The notes under the pieces were generated by a model. The model searched no databases and had not been told where the DNA came from. It saw only the letters and a program-made list of their open reading frames with translations. Below, piece after piece: positions 24,114 to 32,320 of a stretch of 36,432 nucleotides of DNA. The translations under genes and the position numbers were made by a program. The first letter of the stretch is position 1. The number at the start of each line of letters is the position of its first letter. Source of the DNA: UBA8522 sp035528895 (lineage in GTDB: Bacteria; Acidobacteriota; Aminicenantia; Aminicenantales; UBA8522); assembly GCA_035528895.1 (NCBI GenBank), contig DATKXS010000155.1, positions 1-36,432 on the forward strand, read 5' to 3'.

Positions 24114-25973
24114 ATGACCGCAAACAGGCACGCGGTCAGCCGGAAGACGGTCCTCGTCGGCATCGTCGTCCTGGCCGTGGCGGCGGTTTCGGGCGTGGTG
24201 CTATGGCAACGCTTTGGCAGTCTCCCCTCCTACGCCCGGGGGGAAAGCGACCGGGTTTCACCGGTCTTGAAGCCCTCGGGATTGGAGACCAGGAACTTCT
24301 TCCTGGCGGGCGAACGCTATCTCGTGCGCCTCAACCCGGAGAATCCGTCCTTGCTATGGAAGATTGATCGCCCTGTGGCCGGCGAGCTCGAGGTCGCGTT
24401 CCGCGCCGTTCTCAAGGGGGAGGCCGCACCCGCCTTCGACTTCTCCGCCTCGGTGACCGAAGGGAACGGCCGCGTGCGGGAGCTGTTCTCCAAGGCGTGG
24501 CTCCCCTCGCCGGGAAAGGCGGTCGGGCAGAACTTCAAGGTGCCGGTCTCAGTCGCCGAAGGAGCCGCGATCGAGTTCCGCCTCGCCCCGCCGGCCGCGA
24601 GCGACCCGTCCATCATGGACGCGGGGATCACGATCCCGAGCATAAAAACGCGGGGCTCCGGCCCTCAGCCCAGCAACCTGTTGATCATCTCGATCGATGC
24701 CCTTCGTCAGGACACTCTGGGGGTCTATCAGGCGCTCTCCGGGCACCCCCCGGCGCTGAGCTTCTCGCCGGAGCTCGACCGGTTCTCGGAGGACGCCGTG
24801 GTCTTCCTGAACGCCCGGACGACCCAGCCATCAACCTGGCCTGCGCTCTCTTCTCTCCACCTTTCGGCCTACCCGGCAGGCCACGGGGTCACCGAGAACC
24901 GGATCTTCCTCGAAGCCCCGGGCGCGTCCATTGCGACGCTCATGAGGGACCGGGGCTATGGGACGTTCGCCATAGGCTCCGCCATGAACGTGAACATCCC
25001 GGGCTTTGAGAAAAAACGCCGATATTACAGGGCGGACGCCCGCCTGCTGGCCGCCGGCCGTACCGCGTTCGCCGCACAGGCTGGAGCGCCGTTCTTCCAC
25101 TGGTACCACCTCATTGGATGTCACGATCAGTACTCGCCGCCGGAGTGGGTCATGAAGATTGTGGCGAGGGACGATCCGGGTTATGTCTATAAAAAGGTTT
25201 CCACGAACGATATGATGTTGGGCAAAGCGCCCTGCGGCCCCGCGGAGGTCGCGGTCGTCCGTCGGATCTATGGAGGCACTCTCTTTTACACAGACTCCCT
25301 CCTGAAGGAGACCTTCGACGACCTCAAGCGCCGGGGCCTATGGGACGACACCCTCGTTATCGTCACGGCCGACCACGGCGAAGAGCTCTACGACCACCAC
25401 GGGTTCTTCCATCACAGCCCGTCGCTTTACGACGGCGCCCTGCGCGTCCCTCTTCTCATCAAGTTCCCCCACCAGCGCGGTCGCCGCGTGGTCGCCGAGA
25501 ACGTCTCCCTCATAGACATCCTGCCCACGATCCATCATTATTTCGCCGGACGCCCCAAGCCGGGCCGCTACGCCGGGATGTCGCTCCTCGACCTCCTGGC
25601 CGGAAAGAGCCGCGCCTTTCGCAAGCGCGTCCTGTTCGCCGAAGCCGAAAATTCCCGGGTTGTGGCTGCCGTCCTCGGGAACTACAAGCTCATCCATAAC
25701 CCTGCCGGGATTATCCCCAGGACGCCCCTTGGACATCCCTTCCCGATGGGCCCCGTCGAGTTCTATGACCTTGTCAAGGATCCGAGGGAAACGACGAACC
25801 TCGCCGTCACCGATCATCCCGTCCTTCGACGTCTGCTGGCCGAGACGAGTCGCTACATACGGGAGGCCCAGGTCCCCCGCCACGAGAGAGCGAAGGGCGG
25901 GAACGTCGAACTTTCGGAGCAGGAGCGCCGGGAAGCCGAAGAGATCCTTCGATCCCTCGGCTATATCAAATGA
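24114..25973 (+). CDS. sulfatase-fold membrane-anchored enzyme with Thr nucleophile
   Basis: A 619-aa protein starting at an ATG preceded by GGAGG. One N-terminal span (TVLVGIVVLAVAAVSGVVLW) acts as anchor or signal. Residues about 45-180 are a beta-rich accessory region of unknown family. The alkaline-phosphatase-superfamily domain begins at about 188 with LLIISIDALRQDTLG (D195, D200). The nucleophile is Thr241 in STWPALSSLHLSAYPAGHG; the usual TG is replaced by LS. A second metal-binding block is VTADHGEELYDHHG (D420) with FFHHSP. This T-x-P context resembles phosphoethanolamine- and phosphoglycerol-transferase-type enzymes rather than FGly sulfatases. It ends LRSLGYIK. The following phosphodiesterase-like gene starts 13 bp later, so they form an operon. 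Confidence 0.83.
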   Translation: MTANRHAVSRKTVLVGIVVLAVAAVSGVVLWQRFGSLPSYARGESDRVSPVLKPSGLETRNFFLAGERYLVRLNPENPSLLWKIDRPVAGELEVAFRAVLKGEAAPAFDFSASVTEGNGRVRELFSKAWLPSPGKAVGQNFKVPVSVAEGAAIEFRLAPPAASDPSIMDAGITIPSIKTRGSGPQPSNLLIISIDALRQDTLGVYQALSGHPPALSFSPELDRFSEDAVVFLNARTTQPSTWPALSSLHLSAYPAGHGVTENRIFLEAPGASIATLMRDRGYGTFAIGSAMNVNIPGFEKKRRYYRADARLLAAGRTAFAAQAGAPFFHWYHLIGCHDQYSPPEWVMKIVARDDPGYVYKKVSTNDMMLGKAPCGPAEVAVVRRIYGGTLFYTDSLLKETFDDLKRRGLWDDTLVIVTADHGEELYDHHGFFHHSPSLYDGALRVPLLIKFPHQRGRRVVAENVSLIDILPTIHHYFAGRPKPGRYAGMSLLDLLAGKSRAFRKRVLFAEAENSRVVAAVLGNYKLIHNPAGIIPRTPLGHPFPMGPVEFYDLVKDPRETTNLAVTDHPVLRRLLAETSRYIREAQVPRHERAKGGNVELSEQERREAEEILRSLGYIK

Positions 25974-25986
25974 GCGCCAAAGAGGA

Positions 25987-27366
25987 ATGATTAGCCTCCT
26001 GAGGATGAAAACTACGCGGACCATGGCCGTTTGGGCGGCGGCTGCCCTGATGTTCGGCGTATCTATGTCCGTCTCCTGCCGCCGGGAGACCCAGGCCCCT
26101 CGGGTCTACGTCGTCGGGCTCGACGGCGCGACCTGGGACATCATCGACCCCCTGATAGCAAAGGGGAAACTCCCCGTCTTCAAGGCGCTGAAGGAGGAGG
26201 GCGCCTGGGCCAGGCTCCGGACCTTTGACCCGACGCTGTCGGCCGTCGTTTGGACAAGCATCGCAACGGGCAAGACGATGATCAAGCACGGCATCGTCGA
26301 CTGGACCTTCGTCAACCAACATAACCTCCAGGTCCCGTACTCCAGCTCGGAGAAAAGGGTGCCCTCGATCTGGGAGATGATGGACGAGCACGGCCTGCGC
26401 AGCGTCGTCCTCAACTGGTTCGTCACCTATCCGCCCGACGCCGTCTCCGGAGTTGTTGTCTCGGATTCGTTCCCGGCGGCCGTCCGGCAGGCCCTGTCGG
26501 GCAAGACCGATCCCGAGGGCCTGGCCGATACGGTCCATCCGCCGGAGGAATTCCGCAAGCTCTACGGGATCTTCTCCCGGATGCACGCCGAAGGAGCCCT
26601 CAAGTATCCGAGACTGGTCCAGGAAATGGAGATCCCCGACTACGTCGCGGAGTTCAAAACCCGGTATTCCAGGGACGTTAAACACATCAACATCCTGAGC
26701 GTCTGGCCGTCATTCCTGGCCTACGACCGCATCCAGGACACGCTCGTGGACCATTACCTCGAAGAGAACGATTACGATCTCTTCCTGGCCTACTATCGCT
26801 TACCGGACGTCTTCCTCCATTTCGCCACGGTATTCCTGGACAAGGAATATCACGACCGCATCGACACGTTTGTCGGAGCTCCCGTCGAACCCTCGCCCGA
26901 GGTCCTCGAAGAGTTTAACCAAAAGTTGTCCGAGGTCGCCTGGCCCATTCTGAGGGAAAAGGAAGCACTCCTTTCGAGGATCGTCGAACGCGCCCGGAAG
27001 GAGAAGGCCTATCTCCTCGTGGTCTCCGATCATGGGTTCCAGATGTCCTCTAAGGGCTATACCCATTACGGACTCCCGGCCGGTACGCCCCCGCCCGACG
27101 GCGTCTTGGTCCTGTTCGGGCCGGACGTCAAGCCGGGGCTCCAGATCGAAGCCTCGGTCTACGACATCGCCCCGACGATCCTGTACCTTAAGGGACTTCC
27201 GGTGGGCGCCGACATGGATGGAAAGCCCCTGCTCGAGCCGCTGAGGGTTCGCCGGCCCGTCCGGACGGCGCTCTATACACAGATGAGGCACCGGCCGGCG
27301 AAGGAGAATCCGGAGCTCGACAAGAAGAAGCTCGAGGAGCTGCGGTCCCTCGGCTATATCAAGTAG
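25987..27366 (+). CDS. type I phosphodiesterase/nucleotide pyrophosphatase-family lipoprotein
   Basis: A 459-aa protein; its signal peptide ends in a lipobox-like SVSC. It is an alkaline-phosphatase-superfamily member of the PF01663 type. VYVVGLDGATWDIIDPLI holds the first metal Asp (D46). DPTLSAVVWTSIATGK places Ser85 at the nucleophile position (nine before the Thr of TG; Thr83 is an alternative). SDHGF (D348, H349) and THYGLPAGTPPPDGVLVLFG complete the site. Family members hydrolyse phosphodiesters or phosphonates; the substrate is unknown. ATG 25987 has AGAGGA almost directly upstream; ATG 26005 is an alternative. It ends in LRSLGYIK, identical to the tail of its upstream partner although the two belong to different subfamilies. 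Confidence 0.83.
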   Translation: MISLLRMKTTRTMAVWAAAALMFGVSMSVSCRRETQAPRVYVVGLDGATWDIIDPLIAKGKLPVFKALKEEGAWARLRTFDPTLSAVVWTSIATGKTMIKHGIVDWTFVNQHNLQVPYSSSEKRVPSIWEMMDEHGLRSVVLNWFVTYPPDAVSGVVVSDSFPAAVRQALSGKTDPEGLADTVHPPEEFRKLYGIFSRMHAEGALKYPRLVQEMEIPDYVAEFKTRYSRDVKHINILSVWPSFLAYDRIQDTLVDHYLEENDYDLFLAYYRLPDVFLHFATVFLDKEYHDRIDTFVGAPVEPSPEVLEEFNQKLSEVAWPILREKEALLSRIVERARKEKAYLLVVSDHGFQMSSKGYTHYGLPAGTPPPDGVLVLFGPDVKPGLQIEASVYDIAPTILYLKGLPVGADMDGKPLLEPLRVRRPVRTALYTQMRHRPAKENPELDKKKLEELRSLGYIK

Positions 27367-27369
27367 CCG

Positions 27370-29685
27370 TCAGGCCGCTTTCGTCCGTCCCGCGACCAGA
27401 CTGAACAACCCCGCCGCCAGATAAGCGATCCCCGCCAGGACGAGGACGATTGTGAAATTCCAGTTGATAGAAACGATCACGGCCAGGATCGACCCCAACA
27501 CCGTGGCGAATGAATTGGCTCCCCAGGCCCAGCCGATCAAGATCTTATTCGTTTCGCCAAGCCTGCGTATTCCATCAGGGAAAAAAGCGCCCATGAAGAA
27601 CCCAGCCAGCGAGATGAGGACAAAGGATACGGCGATGCGCAAGAGAAACGGCAAAAAGATGAAACGATCGAGCAGCCGAAAAAGGCCGAATCCATAGACC
27701 GTAAACAGAATCGCCAGAAAAAGAGAAAAAATCGTGGCCAGGCGTGTTCCCAAGAGCTGGCTGAAACGCTTCGAAAACAAGCTGCCGATGCCGGACGAAA
27801 CCAGGAGCGAAAAGATGATGATCGAAATGGAGATGGCCGGGCTGCCGAGGAACAACTGAAAGATCTTGATGAAGATGATTTCGACCATGATGAACGCCAG
27901 GCCGATAAAAAAGAAATAGGCAATTAATGACTTTTGACCCGCCCCCACAGATTTTCGCCTCAAAGGCAGCAAGATGAAAAAAAAGGATAATAGAAGAGAC
28001 AGGCCGAGAATGGACAGGTATATGGAATTGGAATAGACAAGGGCGGATCGAACGATGGTTTCTCCCATTCCCGTTATTTGGATATTGCGAAAACGGAATT
28101 GGCCGATTCGGTTCGGCTGGTTGAAGTAGGGCGAATTATCATAGACCGGCGCGATATTGACGGACGAGCCTCGACTCGTTGTTTCCAAATCGTCCATCAT
28201 GCGGTAGTAGAGATTGTCCTCCCGCTTGTCGGGGGAGTAAACGATTCGACCGTTTTTCCCGACGGAAGCCTTCAGAGTTTCGTAGTCGGCGGGGGTGAAT
28301 TCGCCTTTTTTCAGAAAAAAATGATTAAAGCCACCGGTATACTGGATGATAAAAAACTTTTCCCGGGGGCGATCGACGCCCATTTCCTTTAAAGCTTTCA
28401 ATGCCGTGGCGAACAGGCGCTCTCCGTTCCAATGGAGGATATAAATAAATCCGCCGGGCTGCAAATGGTCCCAGTAGTCCTTGAAGCTTTCCACGGTATA
28501 AATATAGGTTTCAGAAATGCTGAGGGCCCCCGAAAGGAGGAGGTCGGCGTTGTGGGAATTGACCATCTGGATAACATCGAACTTCCGGTTCATGCGCTTA
28601 AGAGCACTTCGGCCCTCATCGGCCAGCAGGATCACTTGAGGCAGGAGAAAGATATTTCCCGTAAAGGCGGCATATTCCTTTTTGAGCAAGTCGCAGATGA
28701 CAGGATCCATCTCAATGGCGACGATCAATTTGAAGCCATGGGACAAGGCGCAGAGGACTTCATATCCGCCGGCCGAGCCGATGATGACGGCCGAGCCGGG
28801 ACGCGCCACCTGATAGGGCAACGAGGCCGGATTCCATTCGATCTTCTTGAGAGAGGAGAGGTTGCCGTTGAATTTATGGAGGAAAGACTGCATCGTCCCG
28901 CCGTTGATCCAGATGACCTTCCGGAGCGGGGTCCAGGGGGCGACGTCGATCTTATTGATCGTGCTCCATTTGGTGTATTCGATGCGTCGGTTTTCAAGCT
29001 GGGCGTTATAGTGGCGCTTGAGCTCCACGAGCTTGGGGACGATTGGGAAGACGATCCCCTCGAACCGGAACATCAGCCCGAACGCCGCGACGAACCCGGC
29101 CAGAGCAGCGACGCGGACGGTCCGCCTGGCCGGGGAGAGGAAGGACCAGGCCACGGCGAGGAGCAGGAACAGGAGGATGAGGATCCGGCTCGGGCCGAGG
29201 TGGGGGATGAGGGGGATGATGGCCAGGGAGCCGAGGCCGGCCCCGGCCAGATCGACGAAATAGAGGCGGCCGATCCGGTCGGAATAGACCGAGAAGATGA
29301 GCGCCAGGACCACCCCGCCGCTGAAAAAGGGGACAAGGAGGGCCAGGCAGTTGAGAGCCAGGAACAGGAGGTTGGTCGCCGGGGCGAACAGATGGAGGAA
29401 ATCGATGTCCAGGAGGAGGGTCACCTTGTAAGCCAGGGGGAGTGAGACCGCAAACAGGAGGAGGAACCGGGCCAGGTTCCTGGCCGTTTCGGGCCCGCCC
29501 CGGGGCATCCGGCTGAGGGCGAGGAAGACGCCGCTCAATCCGTATCCGAACAAGGCCAGCGAGATGATGAGGAATGCGAACTGGCCGAAATAGAGAACGG
29601 AGAACACCCGGGTCAGCAGGACCTCGACGAGCATCGTCGAGAAGGTGATGGCGAAGATAGTGAACAGCAGTTTCCAACGGCTCAT
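27370..29685 (-). CDS. membrane-embedded spermidine-synthase-like (SAM-dependent) protein
   Basis: A 771-aa fusion. Residues 1-205 are six to seven membrane spans (opening ITFSTMLVEVLLTRVFSVLYFG, typical of the 'spermidine synthase-like' membrane family). Residues about 215-525 are a soluble Rossmann methyltransferase-like domain with SAM motif AVIIGSAGGYEVLCA (about 299-313) and acidic VAIEMDP (E325). The C-terminal ~240 residues hold seven more spans, including FFFIGLAFIMVEIIFIKIFQLFLGSP and FFMGAFFPDGIRRLG. Whether it aminopropylates, methylates or binds a nucleoside is unknown. Start: GGAGGA 4 nt before the ATG. Only 3 bp separate its stop from the convergent phosphodiesterase gene. The 5' part is visibly more GC-rich than the 3' part. 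Confidence 0.82.
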   Translation of the reverse strand: MSRWKLLFTIFAITFSTMLVEVLLTRVFSVLYFGQFAFLIISLALFGYGLSGVFLALSRMPRGGPETARNLARFLLLFAVSLPLAYKVTLLLDIDFLHLFAPATNLLFLALNCLALLVPFFSGGVVLALIFSVYSDRIGRLYFVDLAGAGLGSLAIIPLIPHLGPSRILILLFLLLAVAWSFLSPARRTVRVAALAGFVAAFGLMFRFEGIVFPIVPKLVELKRHYNAQLENRRIEYTKWSTINKIDVAPWTPLRKVIWINGGTMQSFLHKFNGNLSSLKKIEWNPASLPYQVARPGSAVIIGSAGGYEVLCALSHGFKLIVAIEMDPVICDLLKKEYAAFTGNIFLLPQVILLADEGRSALKRMNRKFDVIQMVNSHNADLLLSGALSISETYIYTVESFKDYWDHLQPGGFIYILHWNGERLFATALKALKEMGVDRPREKFFIIQYTGGFNHFFLKKGEFTPADYETLKASVGKNGRIVYSPDKREDNLYYRMMDDLETTSRGSSVNIAPVYDNSPYFNQPNRIGQFRFRNIQITGMGETIVRSALVYSNSIYLSILGLSLLLSFFFILLPLRRKSVGAGQKSLIAYFFFIGLAFIMVEIIFIKIFQLFLGSPAISISIIIFSLLVSSGIGSLFSKRFSQLLGTRLATIFSLFLAILFTVYGFGLFRLLDRFIFLPFLLRIAVSFVLISLAGFFMGAFFPDGIRRLGETNKILIGWAWGANSFATVLGSILAVIVSINWNFTIVLVLAGIAYLAAGLFSLVAGRTKAA

Positions 29686-29709
29686 CGATTCCTCCGAAAG
29701 GTTCCCGTT

Positions 29710-29738
29710 ATTATACGTGCCCTCCCGTGGGGCGTCAA
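29710..29738 (-). promoter_or_regulatory. consensus promoter for the spermidine-synthase-like gene
   Basis: On the minus strand TTGACG (29738-29733), 17-bp spacer, TATAAT (29715-29710), about 25 bp before the ATG at 29685. Confidence 0.75.
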
Positions 29739-29752
29739 TCGGTCGCGGCCGG

Positions 29753-29781
29753 TTGAGTTTCCGCCGGGGTTTCCCTATAAT
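29753..29781 (+). promoter_or_regulatory. consensus promoter for the TolB-like gene
   Basis: TTGAGT (29753-29758), 17-bp spacer, TATAAT (29776-29781). The -35 boxes of the two divergent promoters lie only 14 bp apart. GGGAGG precedes the ATG at 29799. Confidence 0.7.
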
Positions 29782-29798
29782 AGGCTTGGGGAGGTCGT

Positions 29799-30704
29799 AT
29801 GAAAGTGATGACTATGTTCTTTATCTTGACGGTCCTTGCGGCGGCGCTGGCGTGGCCGCAGGCCCTTCCTCCGCATGTCGCGGATTTCGACCATGACTCA
29901 AGGATTGTCTTCAGCTCCGACCTGGCGGGTAACGAGGACCTCTACCTCCTTTCCCGAAAAGGCCTGACCCGCCTGACCGACGACCCCGCGTCGGACGTTT
30001 GGCCGGTCCCCGACAAGAGTGGGAGGCGCGTCGTCTTCGCGTCCAACCGCGCCGGGAGCTACGATATCTATATTCTGGACCTCGAGACGCGTGCCCTGCA
30101 TCGCCTCACGAGCGACCCGCGGGACGAGCTGTCCCCCTCGTGGAGCGCCGACGACCGCTTCATCTATTTCGACTTGGACGTCAAAAGGCGCTCCTGGCGG
30201 ACAATGAAGATGGAAGTCCAGACCAGGACGATGACGCCCCTTTTTTCCGACCCGCCCTACAGCTCGACCATTGTCGCCTTCGAGAGCCCGAACGGAAACG
30301 AGGTCTTCTTCACGGGCAAGGTCTTTCTCGGCTGGCTGGTCGCCAAGTTCGACAAAACACGCGGGGAGTACGCGGCACTGACCAAGAAAGGGGGCTGCCG
30401 TCCCAAGATCTCTCCGGACGGTTCGCTCATCGCCTATGTCGCGCACGAGGACGACGGTTTGGGGGACGTTTTCGTCATGGCCCCGGACGGCTCGGCGAAG
30501 AGGAACCTAACCCGGTCGCGTTCGAAAACCCACGACTACTACCCCTGCTTCTCCCCTGACGGGAGGATGATCGTCTTCTCGTCGAGCCCCAAGGAGAAAG
30601 GCAAGAACGCCTACCAGCTCCACACGCTCGACCTCGAGAGCGGCGAGGTCAAGCGCATCCTGACCACGAGCGGGAACGACAGCTTCCCCTACTGGTTCAA
30701 TTAG
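29799..30704 (+). CDS. secreted TolB-like (WD40/PD40) beta-propeller protein
   Basis: A 301-aa protein with a signal peptide (MFFILTVLAAALAWPQA) and a clear GGGAGG ribosome site. The mature part is a set of PD40-type repeats: IVFSSDLAGNEDLYLLS, RVVFASNRAGSYDIYILDL, SWSADDRFIYFDLD, ISPDGSLIAYVAHEDDGLGDVFVM and FSPDGRMIVFSSSPKEKGK. It matches the TolB/Pal-type propeller without the TolB N-terminal domain. It probably binds a protein or glycan in the periplasm. No partner genes (tolQRA, pal) are nearby, so a Tol role is not supported. It stands alone between its own promoter and a convergent gene. Confidence 0.82.
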   Translation: MKVMTMFFILTVLAAALAWPQALPPHVADFDHDSRIVFSSDLAGNEDLYLLSRKGLTRLTDDPASDVWPVPDKSGRRVVFASNRAGSYDIYILDLETRALHRLTSDPRDELSPSWSADDRFIYFDLDVKRRSWRTMKMEVQTRTMTPLFSDPPYSSTIVAFESPNGNEVFFTGKVFLGWLVAKFDKTRGEYAALTKKGGCRPKISPDGSLIAYVAHEDDGLGDVFVMAPDGSAKRNLTRSRSKTHDYYPCFSPDGRMIVFSSSPKEKGKNAYQLHTLDLESGEVKRILTTSGNDSFPYWFN

Positions 30705-30821
30705 GGTCCCGGTTTTTCGTCGGCACGACGGGCGCCGAAGGAGCTCTTTCCTTGAACAAAAGCGCGGCTCGTCATCTTCAAGACGCGGCCGCAGGGACAA
30801 TCAAAGACAATAAGCCTCGGC

Positions 30822-30838
30822 AAGCTTCCCGGAAGCTT
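30822..30838. other. 17-bp near-perfect palindrome in a convergent intergenic region
   Basis: AAGCTTCC-C-GGAAGCTT lies between the TolB-like gene (ends 30704) and the convergent sulfatase-fold gene (ends 30929). It could form a 6-bp stem on either strand, or serve as a symmetrical protein site. No T-run follows. Confidence 0.35.
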
Positions 30839-30928
30839 TCCGCCCGGCGTCGCTCAAATGCTGTGGGGATGTCTGGAGACGTACTGCTGCCTGTAGATTC
30901 GGCATCCTCGGGATGGGTCGTCCGGCCC

Positions 30929-32242
30929 TCAGTGGACGTAGCCGAGCGCGCGAAGCTGCTCGATGCTCTTCTTGTCGAGCTGGATGTCGACGTAATCGGC
31001 GTTGAAGCGAGGGCAGGACTTTTCGAAGGCGAACATGTTCGTCGCCAGCTTGTCGGCCGTCTCCTGTTCTTGAGCATAGAGGTTGCGGTCCTCGCCCGGG
31101 TCGCCCCTCAGGTCGAAGAGGGAGTGAGTGGCCGGAGACTCGAAAATATACTTATAATCGCCCTTGAGGCAGGCCTCCTGGACTGTTTCTTTGGGAGTGC
31201 CCGGTTTATGATGCAGGTGGGAATAGATGTAACGCTCCCCGGCCTCTCCCGTCTTTCCTTTGAGCACGGGCGTAAGGTCCTTCCCGGCCAGCCCTTTCAC
31301 CCGGCGGAAACCCAGAAGGGAAGCGAATGTGGGCATGATATCCATCGTGGACGCGTTGACCGTCGGACGCTTTTCGGTGAAGAGTTCCCGCTCTGGCCAG
31401 TAAAACAGCAGAGGCACGTGGATAACGGTGTTGTAAAGTGACTTTCCGTGCCCGTAGAATCCCTTCTCTCTCTGCTCTTCCCCGTGGTCGGCGGTGACGA
31501 CAAAGAGCGTGTTCCGCGACCATCCGAACCTAGTGTAGAGTTCTTCCAGGCAGGAATCGACAAGAGCGACCTCCTTATCGTACATTGCCTTCATATCGGT
31601 GGTCTTATCCCCGGTTTTTTCGCTTTCCTCCAGGGGGATCTTGTAAGGCAAGTGGACGTCATTATAGTGAAGATAAAGGAAGTAAGGGCCTCCGGCCCGG
31701 ATTTCTTTTTCCAGATCGAGGACCTGCTGATTGATGAACTGCGCGCCCTTGTGTACGAAGGTCTCAAGGCGGTCGAAGCCCTGGTCAAATCCTTGATGAT
31801 AGGAGATGTTGCCGTTGTCTGCGACGCCAAAGGTCCTGTAGCCGCCCCGGCGGAAGACCTCCGGCAGGGTTGTCACCTCTTCAGGGATCCGATTGATCTT
31901 GATGTGGGGATACCTTCTGATCAACTTCATCTGGGCCAACAGGCCCATGACGACGCCGTGCTGGAAAGGGTACAAGCCCGTGAAGATCGAGGCTGTAGCC
32001 GGGGCGGTCCAGGAGGAAGCGGCATAGGCCTTGTCGAATACGACCCCCCGGGCCGCCAGTTTCGAGAGGAACGGCGCCGTCTCCTTGGGATATCCGTAGA
32101 AGGGGAGGCGATCGGCCCGCAAGGTATCGATGACCACGACGACGACGTTGGGCCTGGGGGGGTGCTTGCGCAGCAACAGCCGGGCGGAGAACAGGACCAC
32201 GGCCAGGCACACCGATACAAGAAGGATCGTTTTAAGCTTCAT
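30929..32242 (-). CDS. sulfatase-fold enzyme with Thr nucleophile
   Basis: A 437-aa protein with an N-terminal signal or anchor (KTILLVSVCLAVVLFSARLLL). I chose the ATG at 32242 because it lies just downstream of a good promoter and the upstream frame lacks homology. The catalytic domain follows immediately: VVVVVIDTLRADRLPFYGYP (D39, D44), nucleophile Thr79 in SSWTAPATASIFTGLYP, and VTADHGEE (D252) followed by GFYGHGKSLY. The W-T-x-P-A-x-A-S context is that of non-FGly members. LHYNDVHLPYKIP and FDLRGDPGEDRNL are typical sulfatase-fold C-terminal elements. It ends in LRALGYVH, a variant of the tail seen in three others here. It is the most compact of the four, lacking an accessory domain. 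Confidence 0.85.
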   Translation of the reverse strand: MKLKTILLVSVCLAVVLFSARLLLRKHPPRPNVVVVVIDTLRADRLPFYGYPKETAPFLSKLAARGVVFDKAYAASSWTAPATASIFTGLYPFQHGVVMGLLAQMKLIRRYPHIKINRIPEEVTTLPEVFRRGGYRTFGVADNGNISYHQGFDQGFDRLETFVHKGAQFINQQVLDLEKEIRAGGPYFLYLHYNDVHLPYKIPLEESEKTGDKTTDMKAMYDKEVALVDSCLEELYTRFGWSRNTLFVVTADHGEEQREKGFYGHGKSLYNTVIHVPLLFYWPERELFTEKRPTVNASTMDIMPTFASLLGFRRVKGLAGKDLTPVLKGKTGEAGERYIYSHLHHKPGTPKETVQEACLKGDYKYIFESPATHSLFDLRGDPGEDRNLYAQEQETADKLATNMFAFEKSCPRFNADYVDIQLDKKSIEQLRALGYVH

Positions 32243-32256
32243 GGAGTAACCTAATA

Positions 32257-32286
32257 ATATTACCAGAAGGGACGACGGCCCGTCAA
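32257..32286 (-). promoter_or_regulatory. sigma70-like promoter, near-leaderless, for the 30929-32242 gene
   Basis: On the minus strand TTGACG (32286-32281), 18-bp spacer, TAATAT (32262-32257). The ATG at 32242 follows 14 nt later, leaving a leader of only about 7 nt and no strong ribosome site. Confidence 0.55.
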
Positions 32287-32320
32287 TCGGCCCCGCCCTC
32301 CTGCCCGCTGGCCCCATGAC

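Noticed and set aside
28432..29445. Open frame of 337 aa opposite the spermidine-synthase-like gene
   Set aside because: Highly charged, low-complexity Asp/Glu/Gly-rich translation with no fold signal; it mirrors membrane-protein codons on the other strand.
29799..30704. A Tol-Pal system
   Set aside because: Only a TolB-like propeller is found; it lacks the TolB N-terminal domain and no tolQRA or pal genes are adjacent.
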